Assembly (NCBI GenBank): GCA_902478765.1
Contig: CABSMN010000033.1
Coordinates: forward strand, 1-8,935
Direction of reading: 5' to 3'
Length of the DNA stretch: 8,935 nucleotides
DNA from: an uncultured Collinsella sp.
GTDB lineage: Bacteria; Actinomycetota; Coriobacteriia; Coriobacteriales; Coriobacteriaceae
A model generated the notes under the pieces. That model saw nothing but the letters and a program-made list of their open reading frames with translations. It ran no database searches and had not been told where the DNA came from. Shown here one piece after another: positions 6,359 through 8,935 of this stretch (the first letter of the stretch is position 1; each line of letters opens with the position of its first letter). The position numbers were made by a program, and so were the translations under genes.

Positions 6359-6364
6359 TACACT
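6359..6364 (+). promoter_or_regulatory. candidate -10 element of the sensor operon
   Basis: TACACT at 6359-6364 is a fair -10 match, but no good -35 lies 16-18 bases upstream. If used, transcription would begin near 6370, almost at the ATG at 6374, giving a nearly leaderless message. The alternative is an 85-base leader before the ATG at 6458. A GGCCC/GGGCC hairpin (6332-6336 with 6344-6348) lies just upstream. Confidence 0.3.
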
Positions 6365-6457
6365 AAAAGCACTATGGGTACCTGCGAGCGACATATCGGC
6401 CACGCGGCCGCCCGATCCGCACCCGTGGCGGATCCCAGGGGCGGCAGGCTCTTCGCC

Positions 6458-8257
6458 ATGCCGCGATTCCTTGTTGGCATAACACATCGGGTGTACCGTC
6501 ACCGCGTCTTTGCTATCGCCGGCGCCATCACCGTGCTGTTCCTCATGGTTTTGGCAGTCTTGCCGGCGCTGTTCGCCTTCGACCCCAAACTTTCTAACGC
6601 CGTGCCCGCCTATAGCGAGGTGTCCGAAGAGGTCGTGGATGCGCTCGTCCACTCGAGCTCTCTCCCGCTGCTTGTCGCCGCAATTGCATTTTCAATCTGG
6701 GGTGTGTTGGCGTACCTACGCTGCTTGGACTACGTCTTGCGCCGCCGCCTTGTTGCCATCGCGGCTATCTGTGCCATCTGGATGATTGAGGTCATCCTCA
6801 AATACAAGTCGTTCACACCGGTCTACGCCACGATCCTGTGGTACCTGTACTACGTGCCCATGACGCTCATTCCGCTGCTCTACCAGCTGTGCGGCCTGCG
6901 CCTCGCGGGCGTGGAACAGCACCGTATGGGGCGTCGCTATCGCAGCATCCTGTGGGTTGTGGCTATCCTGCTTATCGGATTTGTGCTCACCAACGATTTT
7001 CACCAGCAGGTCTTCCACTTTGACCGTACAAGCGACACCTGGAGCAACGATTACACGTACGGCTGGGGCTATTTCGCCGTCTTAGTGTGGACGGCCTTTA
7101 ACTTCGTGGCCTTTTTTATCTTGGTGGGCCGGTCCTCGTCCTTTCGCATCCAGCGTTTCTCGGGCACGGCGGCGCTCGTACTGCTGGGTGGCGCATTCTT
7201 TGCCGTCTCGTATGCGTTGCGCGTGCCCTGGGCATGGAGGCTCAACTTTTCGCTCGTCTATTGCGTCCTGTGCGTGGTGGCGATGGAAATCTGTCTCGAT
7301 TGCGGTGTCGTTCCGTCATATCACGACATCGCCGGCATTTTCGACACCTTGCCGCTTGACCTCAAAGTTCTAACGCGCGACCTGCAGGAAGTCTATGCCA
7401 CGCCAGTGTCAAAGCCAATGCCGGTAGGCGCGCGCGAGGAGTTGCGGACCCAGACGCACAGCCGCGCCCATGCCTTTGCCGTGGCGTCCGATCCCGGTGT
7501 GATGTACCGTGCCTTTCCACTGCTGGGCGGATCGGCCCTGCTTGCCCAAGACGTGTCGGATCTCAACGAGCTTAACCGTGAACTGGCACATCGTCGTATG
7601 GAGCTGCAGCGTCAAAATGAGCTGCTCGCCGCCGACTACGACCTTAAGACGCACCTGGCAGACCAAGAGGCCGAGACCTTGCTGGTCCAAGACGTGGACC
7701 AGGCGCTTGCCCGCGCGCTCGAAGGGATGTACGACCTGCTGAGCTCGCTGCCGCCGTTGACCGATGAAGCGTCTTCGCACGAGCGTTACCGCATGCTGCA
7801 GCGCGCCAAGATGCTCGTCGCCTATTGCAAGCGCAAGGGATCGCTCACGTTGGCGCAGCACGGGGAGAGCGGTTTTGATCGCGACCGCATTCAGCTCATC
7901 GCCAACGAGCTCGCAAGCGACCTGCGCACCATCGATATCGATTGCGCCTCGATTATCGCCATACGGCGCCCGTTGCACGCCAGTACGGTAAGCGCCCTGT
8001 ACGACTGCGTGTATGACTTTGCGTTTTTTGCCTACACCACCGACCATTCGGCGCTTATGTATCACTTGGGCGACCATGACCGATGCAGTGTCGAGCTACG
8101 CGCCACGCTTTTTTCCAACGATGATGCAGATCTTTCGCAGACGCCCGCTGCGCAAGAGCTCGATAGCGCTCTGCAAGGGCGCAACGTGGCATACCGCCTT
8201 GAGGGCGAGCCCGGCCAGCTGCGCATGATCGTCTTGATGCCGAGGGCGGGTGAGTGA
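6458..8257 (+). CDS. 7TM membrane sensor with atypical histidine-kinase-like tail
   Basis: This 599-residue inner-membrane protein has eight hydrophobic segments in residues 17-281. Segments two to eight resemble the histidine-kinase N-terminal 7TM sensor domain, including LTNDFHQQVFHF (177-188), NDYTYGWGYF (197-206) and ECLD..VPSYHDI-like residues near 277-291. A short soluble PAS-like stretch ends in QDVSDLNELNRE (364-375) and leads into a coiled coil of about 35 residues. The tail carries AYCKRKGSLTL (455-465) where ordinary kinases have the phosphorylated His region; no HExxN-type or G-box ATP-binding motif is visible. It is likely a signalling partner rather than an active kinase on its own. 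The start is uncertain: ATG 6458 best fits the topology, ATG 6374 is possible (near a candidate -10), and TTG 6305 is unlikely. The stop TGA lies 2 bases before the next gene, so the two are translationally coupled. Confidence 0.75.
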   Translation: MPRFLVGITHRVYRHRVFAIAGAITVLFLMVLAVLPALFAFDPKLSNAVPAYSEVSEEVVDALVHSSSLPLLVAAIAFSIWGVLAYLRCLDYVLRRRLVAIAAICAIWMIEVILKYKSFTPVYATILWYLYYVPMTLIPLLYQLCGLRLAGVEQHRMGRRYRSILWVVAILLIGFVLTNDFHQQVFHFDRTSDTWSNDYTYGWGYFAVLVWTAFNFVAFFILVGRSSSFRIQRFSGTAALVLLGGAFFAVSYALRVPWAWRLNFSLVYCVLCVVAMEICLDCGVVPSYHDIAGIFDTLPLDLKVLTRDLQEVYATPVSKPMPVGAREELRTQTHSRAHAFAVASDPGVMYRAFPLLGGSALLAQDVSDLNELNRELAHRRMELQRQNELLAADYDLKTHLADQEAETLLVQDVDQALARALEGMYDLLSSLPPLTDEASSHERYRMLQRAKMLVAYCKRKGSLTLAQHGESGFDRDRIQLIANELASDLRTIDIDCASIIAIRRPLHASTVSALYDCVYDFAFFAYTTDHSALMYHLGDHDRCSVELRATLFSNDDADLSQTPAAQELDSALQGRNVAYRLEGEPGQLRMIVLMPRAGE

Positions 8258-8259
8258 CG

Positions 8260-8935
8260 ATGCAGATTTCGCTCATTCTTCCCCAAATCGTTGCGCTCGA
8301 TGTTGTCTTTGCCCTGGCTGCGTGTCTGCAGACGATCCACGTCCCGCTCATCGCATCGCGCCGCTCGTCCTATAACCGTAAGGTGATTTGTGCCTACGAG
8401 GCGAGCCTTATGCTTCACCTAGTTATTTCGGCGCTCATCTTGTTCGCGTCGTCTGGCTCATATCTGGTGGCGCCGCTTGACGTTTGCGCCAGGGCAATGG
8501 GCGGAGCGTTGTGGCTCAATGCCGTGATCTTTGCCTACGGCGTGGTGCTTATGGTGCGCTATCGTCGCCCCGTCATGCTGGCCGAACTGTTGCTCGTTGC
8601 CGCCGTGACACCGCCGGTGGTTTTTGCCATGGGCTCGGCGTGGACCGTTGTCCTTATCGCAGAGGGAGCGTTCTTCCTGTTCCGTTCCATCGCGGCGCTC
8701 TTGATGGATGTCCGCAACCGCCAGGAGGATATCACCATGTTCTCGACGATCGAGACCATCAACGTGATTCCCGTGGGCATCCTGTATCTGGACCCGAGGG
8801 GCCGTCCGCTGCTCATGAACCGCTGCATGCGCAAAAACCTGGTGGAGCTTCATATGCCCACCGACCTAGGCGATATGAGCGGTACATGGAACGACCTGCG
8901 CAAACTCAGCATGCAAATGCCCGAAAGCAGCAGGA
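8260..8935 (+). CDS. membrane sensor protein with PAS-like domain, 3' partial
   Basis: This frame is open from ATG 8260 to the window end (225 codons visible, no stop). Five hydrophobic segments (about 5-31, 43-64, 78-99, 106-123 and 128-149) are followed by a linker and a PAS-like domain starting near residue 163, with INVIPVGILYLDPRGRPLLM (168-187) as its core. This layout matches membrane-anchored sensor kinases in which a PAS domain precedes the catalytic part, so the missing C-terminus may hold an ATP-binding (HATPase) domain. That is inference and the tail cannot be seen. The ATG follows the upstream stop by 2 bases, and GGGTGAG just before it, inside the upstream gene, can serve as ribosome site. 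The pair is almost certainly one operon. Confidence 0.75.
   Translation, partial: MQISLILPQIVALDVVFALAACLQTIHVPLIASRRSSYNRKVICAYEASLMLHLVISALILFASSGSYLVAPLDVCARAMGGALWLNAVIFAYGVVLMVRYRRPVMLAELLLVAAVTPPVVFAMGSAWTVVLIAEGAFFLFRSIAALLMDVRNRQEDITMFSTIETINVIPVGILYLDPRGRPLLMNRCMRKNLVELHMPTDLGDMSGTWNDLRKLSMQMPESSR

Noticed and set aside
8458..8853. 131-codon minus-strand frame opposite the second sensor gene
   Set aside because: The plus frame is fully open with membrane segments and a PAS-like motif; the minus frame is rich in His, Gln and Arg with no domain.

Overview
The window looks like one end of a short-read metagenomic or isolate contig from a GC-rich gut actinobacterium. My best guess is Coriobacteriia, perhaps Collinsella. 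That rests on codon use, the gene set (LuxS, GH1 6-phospho-beta-glucosidase, DUF4867, a 7TM atypical sensor) and the dense intergenic hairpins; it is inference, and no marker gene proves it. Bases 1-32 are not biological: they are the Illumina Nextera read-1 transposase adapter.

Layout. 33-1356 (+): an FGGY carbohydrate kinase, glycerol-kinase-like, whose N-terminus is lost at the contig end. 1461-1533: a long near-perfect palindrome with a candidate promoter inside it. 1555-2043 (+): luxS, followed by a clear intrinsic terminator. 2188-2832 (+): a DUF4867 cupin-like protein with its own candidate promoter and a 10-bp-phased array of GTTC/GAAC half-sites. 2781-3024 and 4201-4446: two directly repeated copies (about 90% identical by hand alignment) of the last 17 codons (stop included) of the DUF4867 gene plus its downstream hairpin array. 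They flank a lone AAA-type ATPase gene on the minus strand (3027-4133). 4597-6027 (+): a GH1 6-phospho-beta-glucosidase with promoter and terminator. 6104-6350: a cluster of REP-like hairpins. 6458-8257 (+) and 8260-8935+ (+): two tightly coupled membrane sensor genes, the second running off the window.

How the parts relate. The glycoside hydrolase and sugar kinase fit a carbohydrate-scavenging lifestyle. LuxS belongs to the activated methyl cycle and makes the AI-2 precursor. DUF4867 appears to be its own unit. The ATPase looks like a late insertion that duplicated or replaced the 3' end of the DUF4867 gene. The sensor pair looks like a split, atypical histidine-kinase system: one protein has a 7TM input region and a histidine-less kinase-like tail, the other has membrane segments and a PAS-like domain.

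The least ordinary parts are the ATPase block between its two repeats, the several families of structured intergenic repeats (including two hairpins with the same 13-base loop and compensated stems), and the split sensor operon.
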